Assembly: GCA_023666275.1 (NCBI GenBank)
Contig: JAMPCJ010000012.1
Span: 1-60,998 of the forward strand
DNA length: 60,998 nt
Reading direction: 5' to 3'
From: Treponema brennaborense
GTDB lineage: Bacteria; Spirochaetota; Spirochaetia; Treponematales; Treponemataceae
The position numbers were made by a program, and so were the translations under genes. Under the pieces are notes generated by a model that was not told the DNA's origin, did no database searches, and worked only from the letters and a program-made list of their open reading frames with translations. Every line of letters starts with the position of its first letter. Position 1 is the stretch's first letter. Below are positions 8,977-17,103 of the stretch, one piece after another.

Positions 8977-10578
8977 CTAAAAGCAAATATCAACGCCTCC
9001 TTCATTCCGCCGGAAAAAAACAGCTTCCTCTAAATCAATCTTGCGGATAGTGCGATTTCCGGACATATCTGCTATTGTACGGGCAAGTTTTATGCAGCTA
9101 TGCACAGCCCGCGCCGAAAAATTATATTTTTGAATTTGCAAAGATAAATATTTTTGGCTTTCGCCGTCAATTTCGCAAAAACAAGAAATTTCTTCGGGCA
9201 AAAGACAACTGTTGCGTTTTCCTTGCCGTGCACGCTGAATTTCTACCGCACGGGCAATATCAATGCGTAATTGCCGGCTAGTTTTAACATCATGAGAATC
9301 GTTGTTTTTTTCATCGGGAAAATTTACCGGCACGCGTATGTCAATTCTATCCAGAAGCGGAGCCGAAAATTTTTTCCAATATTGCTCGACTGACCGCGCA
9401 CTGCATACACAAACCTTGTTCTTCGATCCAAAGTTGCCGCACGGACACGGATTTGCCGCTATAAGCAGCTGAAAGTGCGCCGGATATATTGTATGCCGGC
9501 CGGCACGGCTGAGTGCAATTTTTTCGTTTTCGAGAGGCACACGAAGCGCCTGCAAAACAGATGTTCGGAATTCGGCAGCTTCGTCAAGGAAAAGAACCCC
9601 GTTATGGGCAAGAGAAATTTCACCGGGAAGGCAATGATTCCCGCCGCCGGTCATACCCTGCAAAGTCGCAGATTGATGCGGAATTCTAAACGGCGGACTG
9701 AAAAGAAGTTTTTTTCCATGAGGCATATTTCCGGCAAGACTGTGTATGCGTGTTACCGACTGCGCTTCGTCTGCCGTTAAATACGGCAGCAAAGAACGAA
9801 ATCTTTGGAGCGCAAGAGTTTTTCCAGTGCCGGGCGCTCCGTAAGCAATAAGGTTATGACCTCCGGCAGCTGCAATTTGCAGACCTCGCACAAGTTCCGG
9901 CTGATTTTTCACATAGCAAAAATCTTCTTCCGGAGCAACAGGCGGGAAAAAAACAGTCCTTATATTTTCTTCTGCCAATTCCGCATTCTCCGGAAGCAAA
10001 AATGTTTTATGCATATCAGAAAGCACCGCAGCCCGACTGCATTGCCCTGCATCAGACAATGTTTCCGGAAGCGTGCTTAGCACGTGAAATGCTTCTTTAA
10101 GCGTATTTACCGGAAACACACAAATATCTCCGCCGGTACCTGCCGCTTCGCCGCCGTTTTCCGCAGGAACAATGCATACCGAAATATTATTTTCCACTGC
10201 TGTTGCCGCGGCAGCATGAACTCCGCGCACAGGACGAATTTTCCCGGAAAGTTCAAGTTCTCCCATGATTAAAACAGAAACAGCCGCATCGGGATTCGGG
10301 ATATTATATTTCGCAGCAAGAACAGCCAGCGCAATTGCAAGATCGAATCCGGCGCCTTCTTTTTTCACATCAGCGGGTGAAAGGCTGATAAGGACGCGTT
10401 CCTGCGGAAAATCAAATCCGGAATTCCGAACCGCAGCTCTCATACGTTCTCTGGATTCTTTAACGGCATTGTCTGCAAGTCCGACAAGATCTATCGCAGG
10501 AATTCCTCTGCGCAAATCCACTTCCACAGTTACCAGCTCGCCTTCATACCCAAACGGAGAAAAACTTATTATTGTCAT
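8977..10578 (-). CDS. comM: YifB/ComM-type Mg-chelatase-like AAA ATPase
   Basis: A 533-residue protein with the ComM/YifB arrangement: an N-terminal Lon-protease-like fold domain (residues 1-165), then a Mg-chelatase AAA core with Walker A GAPGTGKT at 247-254 and Walker B VLFLDEAAEF. The C-terminal half carries the family's NPCPCG cysteine motif. In naturally competent bacteria ComM is a helicase that extends branch migration during recombination. Competence is not implied by this gene alone, since it is nearly universal. GGGGA lies about seven bases before the ATG. Confidence 0.88.
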   Translation of the reverse strand: MTIISFSPFGYEGELVTVEVDLRRGIPAIDLVGLADNAVKESRERMRAAVRNSGFDFPQERVLISLSPADVKKEGAGFDLAIALAVLAAKYNIPNPDAAVSVLIMGELELSGKIRPVRGVHAAAATAVENNISVCIVPAENGGEAAGTGGDICVFPVNTLKEAFHVLSTLPETLSDAGQCSRAAVLSDMHKTFLLPENAELAEENIRTVFFPPVAPEEDFCYVKNQPELVRGLQIAAAGGHNLIAYGAPGTGKTLALQRFRSLLPYLTADEAQSVTRIHSLAGNMPHGKKLLFSPPFRIPHQSATLQGMTGGGNHCLPGEISLAHNGVLFLDEAAEFRTSVLQALRVPLENEKIALSRAGRHTIYPAHFQLLIAANPCPCGNFGSKNKVCVCSARSVEQYWKKFSAPLLDRIDIRVPVNFPDEKNNDSHDVKTSRQLRIDIARAVEIQRARQGKRNSCLLPEEISCFCEIDGESQKYLSLQIQKYNFSARAVHSCIKLARTIADMSGNRTIRKIDLEEAVFFRRNEGGVDICF

Positions 10579-10684
10579 TCAGTCCCCGTAATCATAATAG
10601 ACAGGACAGCAATAATTTTTTTGAATTTTTATGCAAATTCGACAGAAATATTTTTAATTAAAAAGCTATGAAAATTTTTCGATT

Positions 10685-11530
10685 TTAAACCGATACGAAC
10701 TGCTTGAGATTATCTGTCCAAAAACGATCTTCTATTTTTTTTCCGCCAGCAGTGTATCCGATTTTGCGATCCGAACGAATATGCTCTCCGTGAAAATCGC
10801 TTCCCGCAGTGATAAAAAGTCCAAGCTTTTGCCCCAGAGTTTCAAGCCGCATGCAGTCTCCGACGCGTGCACCGGGATGCCATGCTTCAATTCCGGAAAT
10901 TCCCGCTTCTTTCAGCGAAGAAAGAACACTTTCCATTTTTCCCCAAGAAACATATAATGAAAGCGGATGCGCAAGCACCGGCACTGCGCCGGAATTTCTG
11001 ACAGCACAGACAGCTTCGGAAAGCCGCACGTTTTTTCGTTCCGCGTAATAAGGACGTCCTTTGCCTAAAAATTTATCGAATGCCTGCTGACGGTTCCGCA
11101 CGATTTTTTTCTGCACAAGATATTCCGCAAAATGAGGGCGGCCGAGACATCCCGTTCCTGCCAGCGCAGAAACTTCTTCCCAGGAAACAGGCAAACCGTC
11201 TTTATTCATTTTTTCGATTATAAAACGATTCCGCGCATTTCTTCCTGCCTGAAGACATTGGATGCATTTTTCAAGTTCTTCCGAAACACGCCGAATTCCC
11301 AGCCCCAGCAAATGGAATTCTCCGGAAGTCCATTCGATACCGAGTTCTATTCCCGGAATAAATGTTGTTCCTGTCTGCGCGGCAGCGGCGGAAGCTTCCT
11401 GCAATCCGGCTACCGTGTCATGATCTGTCAGCGCCAGAACCGACACGCCGGATTTTGCCGCAAAATGCACAAGTTCGGAAGGAGAAAGTCCGCCGTCGGA
11501 AGCTTTGGAATGCGTATGCAAATCAACCAT
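10685..11530 (-). CDS. PHP-domain phosphoesterase (RNase AM/YciV-like)
   Basis: A 281-residue PHP-domain metal-dependent phosphoesterase. The metal-binding motifs are in order: DLHTHSKASDG near the N-terminus, LTDHDTV around residue 35, and HPL and GSDFHGEH toward the C-terminus. The insertion and length match the YciV group, which trims the 5' ends of rRNA (RNase AM) and hydrolyses 3',5'-nucleoside bisphosphates. No ribosome binding site is obvious. It is divergent from the double cNMP-binding regulator. Confidence 0.8.
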   Translation of the reverse strand: MVDLHTHSKASDGGLSPSELVHFAAKSGVSVLALTDHDTVAGLQEASAAAAQTGTTFIPGIELGIEWTSGEFHLLGLGIRRVSEELEKCIQCLQAGRNARNRFIIEKMNKDGLPVSWEEVSALAGTGCLGRPHFAEYLVQKKIVRNRQQAFDKFLGKGRPYYAERKNVRLSEAVCAVRNSGAVPVLAHPLSLYVSWGKMESVLSSLKEAGISGIEAWHPGARVGDCMRLETLGQKLGLFITAGSDFHGEHIRSDRKIGYTAGGKKIEDRFWTDNLKQFVSV

Positions 11531-11611
11531 ATTTAAAACAATAGCATAATTCTATTTTTTATGGTACTATTCATTTTGTATAAAAAGATCAGACTGCGTA
11601 ATGAGGACATA

Positions 11612-12853
11612 ATGCCTAAAATACTGCAATATACGAAAGGTTCGATTATTTATTTTTCCGGCGACAAAGATGAACGCATATATATTTTAAAAAAAGGCTC
11701 CGTTATTCTTTCCAGCGTTGATATTGAAACCAATGCTCCTGTTTCGGAACATATTAAGGAAGGAGAATTTTTCGGCGTAAAATCGGCAATGGGACATTTT
11801 CCGCGGGAAGAAACAGCAACCGTTATTACGGAATCCGTTGTTGTCGCAATGTCTGTTTCGGAATTCGAACATCTTTTCAGCACAAACAAACAGCTCATCA
11901 TGAAAATGCTGAAAGTTTTTTCCAAACAGCTGCGGACAATTCACAGAAAGACAGAATCTATTCTGAACAGCAAAAAAGAAATAAATCAAGAATCCGGAAT
12001 GTTTGCCGTAGCGCAAAGTTTCTTTGACGACGAACAATACGGTGCCTGCTGCGATGTATGCATAAAATGCATCACACGATTCCCGAAAGCGAAAAATAAA
12101 AATTCCGTGGAGAATTTATACAGAGAAGCAAAAAAACGATTCGATGCTTTAAGCGGCGAATCGCAAGCAGAAATGAATTTTAAAACGGATATTTCTTCTG
12201 CGGCGATTAAGCAATTTTCTCTTCCTGCATTCTCACGATTCGCAAAAAAATTTCAGGCAGGCTCCGTTATTATTTCCGAATATGAACCGGGAGATTGTTT
12301 TTATTTGATTCAGTCGGGACGGGTGCAGCTTGTCAAATGCGTAAACGGCACAAAGAAAAATCTTGATATTTTGAAACCGGGAGAATTTTTCGGCGAAATG
12401 GCAATCCTTGAAAATTCACCCAGATCGGCAACATGCATTGCAATCGATGCAGTGGAAGTTCTTGAATTCAGCAAGGAAAATTTCGAACTGCTTATCACCG
12501 GAAATCCGCAAATAGCGCTGATGCTTTTGAAACTGTTCTGCAAACGCATTTATGACCAAAAACGCAGATTCAGAATTCTCGGAATTCGCGACATACAAGC
12601 GCGCATCGCAGATGTTTTTCTTATGTTCGATGAATTGAATCCGGAGAATAATCCTAACGAAAGAAGCCGCCGCTTTGAATTAAATATTCAGGATATTTCC
12701 CACTGGGCAGGACTGCCAATCAATATCGTACAAGAAGAAATAAGCCGTTTTGAAGAAAAGCATAAAATCGAATTTTATAATAATCATATTATCATCGCAA
12801 ATATTGCCGACATGAAACGCATCGTCGATTCGAAAATTCAGCAGCGCTTATAA
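11612..12853 (+). CDS. Crp-like regulator with two cyclic-nucleotide-binding domains
   Basis: A 413-residue protein with two full cNMP-binding beta-barrels (about residues 10-115 and 205-320). Each has a GEFFG phosphate-binding-cassette-like turn, the second followed by EMAILENSPRSATCIA, close to the classic cassette. A helical TPR-like linker lies between them. The last 90 residues hold a Crp-type helix-turn-helix (IQDISHWAGLPINIVQEEISRF). The arginine that contacts cyclic nucleotide phosphate is plausible only in the second domain (NSPRSA). The ATG at 11612 has GAGGA upstream. Target genes and ligand are unknown. Confidence 0.78.
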   Translation: MPKILQYTKGSIIYFSGDKDERIYILKKGSVILSSVDIETNAPVSEHIKEGEFFGVKSAMGHFPREETATVITESVVVAMSVSEFEHLFSTNKQLIMKMLKVFSKQLRTIHRKTESILNSKKEINQESGMFAVAQSFFDDEQYGACCDVCIKCITRFPKAKNKNSVENLYREAKKRFDALSGESQAEMNFKTDISSAAIKQFSLPAFSRFAKKFQAGSVIISEYEPGDCFYLIQSGRVQLVKCVNGTKKNLDILKPGEFFGEMAILENSPRSATCIAIDAVEVLEFSKENFELLITGNPQIALMLLKLFCKRIYDQKRRFRILGIRDIQARIADVFLMFDELNPENNPNERSRRFELNIQDISHWAGLPINIVQEEISRFEEKHKIEFYNNHIIIANIADMKRIVDSKIQQRL

Positions 12854-12906
12854 AATCTAAACATCGGCAAATTGCCGCAAATGCCTGCCGACATAATGCT
12901 TTGTGC

Positions 12907-12935
12907 TTGAATCGCTTTTTTGATTGCTATAGAAT
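12907..12935 (+). promoter_or_regulatory. Promoter of the XPB helicase gene
   Basis: TTGAAT (12907-12912), 17-base spacer, TAGAAT (12930-12935), then eight bases to the ATG at 12944. There is no Shine-Dalgarno sequence, so the message is probably leaderless or nearly so. Confidence 0.45.
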
Positions 12936-12943
12936 ATGCCGTT

Positions 12944-14701
12944 ATGCAAAATCTCAATCCGCTGATTGTCCAAAGCGACAGAACATTGCTGCTCGATGTT
13001 CACGCGCCGCAAGCAGAAAATTGCCGCAGCGCGCTTATTCCGTTTGCGGAACTCGAACGTTCGCCGGAACATTTGCATACATATCGGATTTCCGCAATTT
13101 CTCTTTGGAACGCGGCAAGCGCCGGCTTTTCACCGGAACAAGTTATATCCGTTTTGGAAACATATTCCAGATACAATATCCCGCAGAATGTTGTCCGCTG
13201 GATTCAGGAAACCGCCGGACGATTCGGCAAACTCAGAATTGTTCCTGTTCCGGCGGAAATTCGCGCTTCGGCAGAAAGCGGACAAAATGCCAATCCGGCA
13301 GATTCAAATTCGACAGAAGAATATTTATTATTGATTGCAGAAACCGCAGCGGTGTTCCGTGAAATTTCCGCACATAAAATAATGAAAAAATATCTTATTC
13401 CTCTCGGCGGTGCACAATACGGCTCCGGCGCGTTTCTTTTCAAATTGACAGACCGCGGAACAATCAAGCAGGAATTGATAAGCATCGGCTGGCCGGTAAA
13501 AGACGAAGTTCCGCTGAAAGACGGGGAACCGCTTGATATTTCGTTCAGACAAAAAACAAAATCGGGCGCGGTTTTTTCCGTACGTTCATATCAGCTTGAA
13601 GCTGCAAAATCACTCGTCGGCAAGAAAGAAGCCGGTTCCGGATTCGGAACAATTGTTCTCCCGTGCGGTTCCGGAAAAACAATTGTCGGCATGGCAATAA
13701 TGGAACTGCTGAAAACGAATACGCTGATACTCACCGTTAATATTTCGGCAGTGCATCAGTGGATAAACGAATTGCTTGACAAAACAACGCTGAATCCGGA
13801 ACAAATCGGAGAATACAGCGGCGCAGAAAAAAATATCCGTCCGGTTACTGTGGCAACATATCAAATCTTAACCTGGCGGGCGGATAAAAACGGATCGTAT
13901 CCGCATTTTCAATTGTTCCGAGAACATCCGTGGGGGCTTATCATTTACGATGAAGTTCACTTGCTGCCCGCGCCGGTGTTCCGTGTTACCGCGGAACTGC
14001 AGGCAGTGCGGCGCGCAGGACTGACTGCAACTCTTGTACGGGAAGACGGCTGCGAAAAGTTTGTCTTCAGCCTTGTCGGTCCCAAACGCTACGATGTTCC
14101 ATGGAAAGAACTGGAAATGTCCGGCTGGATTGCCGAGGCGGAATGCACGGAAATCCGAGTTGATTTCGACGAAGAAACAGAACTTTTATACGCCGTTTCC
14201 GATCCGACCGCAAAATACAGAATTGCAAGTGAAAATCCTTTGAAAAATCCGGCAGTAAAAAAACTTGTTTCTTTATATCCCGACGACAAAATTTTGATTA
14301 TCGGACAATATCTGAAACAGCTTCAAAGCATTGCAAAACAGCTTGACATACCGCTTATCACCGGAAAAACGCAAAATTCGGAACGGGATATCATATACCA
14401 AAAATTTCGCGACGGAGAAATTCGAATACTCGCCGTTTCAAAAATTGCCAATTTTGCAATTGATCTTCCCGATGCGTCCATGGCAATTCAAATATCGGGA
14501 ACATTCGGCAGCAGACAAGAAGAAGCACAAAGACTCGGAAGAATTCTTCGTCCCAAAAAACGCGCGGCAAAATTTTTTACGCTGATAACACGCAATACTG
14601 CGGAAGAAGATTTCGCATCAAACCGGCAGAAATTTCTCGCAGAACAAGGCTATGCTTACCGCATAATCAGATCGATAGACGAACTGGATAATTTACTGTA
14701 A
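12944..14701 (+). CDS. Bacterial XPB-type DNA helicase
   Basis: A 585-residue superfamily 2 helicase of the XPB (ERCC3/RAD25) type. An N-terminal XPB-associated domain (about residues 1-190) precedes the motor core. Motif I is LPCGSGKT, motif II is the DEVH box (IYDEVHLLPAPVF), and the XPB-specific RED motif is present as REDG shortly after the TAT motif (GLTATLV). Motif VI reads QRLGRILRPK. In eukaryotes XPB opens DNA in repair and initiation; in bacteria the role is less clear. The partner gene begins two bases after the stop. A TTG at 12920 could extend the protein by eight residues, but nothing supports it. Confidence 0.88.
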   Translation: MQNLNPLIVQSDRTLLLDVHAPQAENCRSALIPFAELERSPEHLHTYRISAISLWNAASAGFSPEQVISVLETYSRYNIPQNVVRWIQETAGRFGKLRIVPVPAEIRASAESGQNANPADSNSTEEYLLLIAETAAVFREISAHKIMKKYLIPLGGAQYGSGAFLFKLTDRGTIKQELISIGWPVKDEVPLKDGEPLDISFRQKTKSGAVFSVRSYQLEAAKSLVGKKEAGSGFGTIVLPCGSGKTIVGMAIMELLKTNTLILTVNISAVHQWINELLDKTTLNPEQIGEYSGAEKNIRPVTVATYQILTWRADKNGSYPHFQLFREHPWGLIIYDEVHLLPAPVFRVTAELQAVRRAGLTATLVREDGCEKFVFSLVGPKRYDVPWKELEMSGWIAEAECTEIRVDFDEETELLYAVSDPTAKYRIASENPLKNPAVKKLVSLYPDDKILIIGQYLKQLQSIAKQLDIPLITGKTQNSERDIIYQKFRDGEIRILAVSKIANFAIDLPDASMAIQISGTFGSRQEEAQRLGRILRPKKRAAKFFTLITRNTAEEDFASNRQKFLAEQGYAYRIIRSIDELDNLL

Positions 14702-14703
14702 TT

Positions 14704-16956
14704 ATGAACGAAAAAAAAACCGACGACGTAACGGAAATTATCGAATGGAAAACAGCAATGGCGCTGCTGCCGGATCATCATTTTTTTGAATTGATCAGAA
14801 TTTATTTAGGAGAGATAAAAACTCCGTACAACAAACAAAAACTTATAGAAAAATTAAGCGCCTTTTTACGCAAAGCCGAAAACAAACAAGCTGTAACACG
14901 ATTGCTTTCGCGCACAGATGCGCTGATATTATCGGCAATCAAAAATCTTCCCGAACCAACGCAGGAAAAACTTTTGCAATTTTTTAAACCGGAATTTCAA
15001 TTCGCGGATTTGTACGAGCGGCTCGAAAATTTGGAAGAACGTCTGCTTATTTATCGAAAAACAGACAGCACACTCGGCAAGCAGTTTTTTGCGGTCAATC
15101 CTTTTTTCAAAGAAATTCTGGCGCCGTATCTTTCCATACAGCTGCTTTTGCCGCCGGCTGCATCGGCGCAGGAATCCGATGGAATTCAACAATCCGTTCT
15201 TTCATCTCAATATATTGCAGCGATGTTCGCGTTCATCAATGAAAATCCCGAAATATGCAAAATTGACGGAAGTTTAAAAAAGAAAACACTTTCCGTGATA
15301 TCAGCTTTTTTTCCGCAGGATAATGAAGCGGTATTATTTTTTAATTTGTTAAACTCTCTGAAAAATCTCGGACTTTTCCGGCAGACTGGAACAGAAACTC
15401 TTCCTGTTATCGGCAAGTGGCTGCAATTTGCACAGCTTTCGGAATACAATCAATATTTGTATATTGCCGCGGCGGAAGATTGTCATCAGCGGGAACAATT
15501 ATATCATCGCGCAAAATTGCTGGATCAAATAATTTCTTTAATTCCGCCGGAAGGTTTTTCTGAAACCGTGCTGTACCGCGCCGTGTTTTTATTGTTGGAA
15601 AAAAATCAGAAAGAAACGAATTCTTGTTCTATACATCGATCACGTTTCGCGGAAATTTTGCGGCAGGCAGCGGCACAGCATCGCAATATGCAAAAAAATA
15701 ATGCAGGTGATGCGCAAGAGCCAAACACATGCCAGGAAAAATCCGCGGAGCAAAACGAAAATATTTTTTCAGATATACAAAAACTTCTTTCAAGCGCAAA
15801 ATCTTTCGGGCTTATTACTGCATGCGGCACAGACAAAGAAGGACATTCCGTTTATAAAACAAGCTGCGTTTCGGAACCGCAGAAATTCGAGAAAACAACC
15901 TTTCGGAAATTCGCAACTATCAACGCAGGTTTTTCTGTTTCGATTTTGCCCGGCGCCCCGCTTGCATCATTGATTCCTTTAGTTTGTTTTATGGAACTTG
16001 TCCGCTGCGACACCGTAAGTTTATACGAAATAACACGGCATTCATGTCTGCGCGGATTCAATCAGGAAAAAACACCGGAAGATTTTTTCGCAGAATTGCG
16101 AAAAGCTGCCTTTCATGAAATTCCGCAGAATCTCATACTCTCCGTCGAAGAATGGTTTGAAAATTTCTCATCGACAACGTTATATTACGGATATATTCTT
16201 CAAACTTCGGCAGACAAACAAATTCTAATAGAAAAAAATTCGGAACTTGCCCCGCATATTTTAAAAAAGCTTGCGGAAGGCATATATTTTTTTGATTTCA
16301 AAACAGAGGAAGAAGCGCGCGCGGCAATAACAAAAAGTACATTGGATTTTATAAACAATACAAAAAATTTTTCTCAAAAAACGCCGGCGTCCGGTTTCAA
16401 TCCGATAGAAAAAACAAATTTTCCGCAAGACGTTGAAACAACGCAGCCGCTTATCATTTCCAATGAAAAAACAAGCAAAACAGAAACGGCAGAAAACAAC
16501 CGAAATATTCTGCAATTGATTGACAATGCAGAACAAGAGCGCAAAGAATTTATCAATCAATTGCTTCATAATTTATCCGAACACGCGTATTCGGCGGAGC
16601 AAACAGAAAATTTAAAAGAACGAATTCTCAGAAAGCTGATTCTGCATCCGGAGCAGCTGCGATCAAATTCCGTAAAGCCGCAAAAAACGGAAGCATTCGG
16701 CATGGACTTTCTCGGAAAAGTACATATCGCGGAATACGCAATAGCGACATCAACAATGATAGAACTGCGCTATGACAACAACTCCGCAGGGCGCGAAGAT
16801 ATTTATATCGGTCTGCCTATTTCATTTGAAAAACAGCACAACGATACATTGGTAAAAATCCAGATAGAACCGGATCGCCAGCCTGTGCTGAAATCACTGG
16901 GACAAGCTAAATCCGTAAAACGGATCCGCAGCACCATTTTTCATGAAAAATACTGA
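14704..16956 (+). CDS. Helicase-associated partner of XPB, hypothetical
   Basis: A 750-residue protein with no catalytic motif that I recognise. The N-terminal part is helical and repeat-like, similar in style to the helicase-associated proteins encoded beside XPB in actinobacteria. A low-complexity stretch rich in T, N and E lies around 555-605. The C-terminus (IELRYDNNSAGREDIYIGLPISF...) resembles a WYL-type beta domain. It is translated right behind the helicase gene with a two-base gap, so the products are probably made together and may form a complex. It is unlikely to be an enzyme. Confidence 0.6.
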   Translation: MNEKKTDDVTEIIEWKTAMALLPDHHFFELIRIYLGEIKTPYNKQKLIEKLSAFLRKAENKQAVTRLLSRTDALILSAIKNLPEPTQEKLLQFFKPEFQFADLYERLENLEERLLIYRKTDSTLGKQFFAVNPFFKEILAPYLSIQLLLPPAASAQESDGIQQSVLSSQYIAAMFAFINENPEICKIDGSLKKKTLSVISAFFPQDNEAVLFFNLLNSLKNLGLFRQTGTETLPVIGKWLQFAQLSEYNQYLYIAAAEDCHQREQLYHRAKLLDQIISLIPPEGFSETVLYRAVFLLLEKNQKETNSCSIHRSRFAEILRQAAAQHRNMQKNNAGDAQEPNTCQEKSAEQNENIFSDIQKLLSSAKSFGLITACGTDKEGHSVYKTSCVSEPQKFEKTTFRKFATINAGFSVSILPGAPLASLIPLVCFMELVRCDTVSLYEITRHSCLRGFNQEKTPEDFFAELRKAAFHEIPQNLILSVEEWFENFSSTTLYYGYILQTSADKQILIEKNSELAPHILKKLAEGIYFFDFKTEEEARAAITKSTLDFINNTKNFSQKTPASGFNPIEKTNFPQDVETTQPLIISNEKTSKTETAENNRNILQLIDNAEQERKEFINQLLHNLSEHAYSAEQTENLKERILRKLILHPEQLRSNSVKPQKTEAFGMDFLGKVHIAEYAIATSTMIELRYDNNSAGREDIYIGLPISFEKQHNDTLVKIQIEPDRQPVLKSLGQAKSVKRIRSTIFHEKY

Positions 16957-16963
16957 CCAACCC

Positions 16964-16998
16964 GCAACTTTGCCGCGGCAAAGTTGCATATTATTTTA
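16964..16998 (+). terminator. Terminator after the XPB operon
   Basis: A perfect 24-base palindrome (16964-16987; arms GCAACTTTGCCG and CGGCAAAGTTGC, no loop bases left over) is followed by ATATTATTTT. The G-C-rich stem and T-rich tail fit an intrinsic terminator for the rightward operon. Confidence 0.6.
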
Positions 16999-17033
16999 AT
17001 CAAAAAATTTATCTGCTATTTAAAATGCGGAAC

Positions 17034-17087
17034 ACATATTGCGGAATTTTTTGTGCACGCGGTTTGCAATAAAATCCCGCAATATGT
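17034..17087. repeat. 17-base inverted repeat between XPB partner and htpG
   Basis: Arms 17034-17050 and 17071-17087 pair at 16 of 17 positions around a 20-base loop (core ATATTGCGG / CCGCAATAT). It lies 17 bases past the htpG stop and may fold in the htpG 3' end, although no T-run follows on that strand. Confidence 0.5.
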
Positions 17088-17103
17088 TTTACCGAAAAAA
17101 GTT

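Noticed and set aside
16964-16987. Operator for a regulator
   Set aside because: The perfect palindrome sits after a stop codon and is followed by a T-rich run, so a terminator explains it better.
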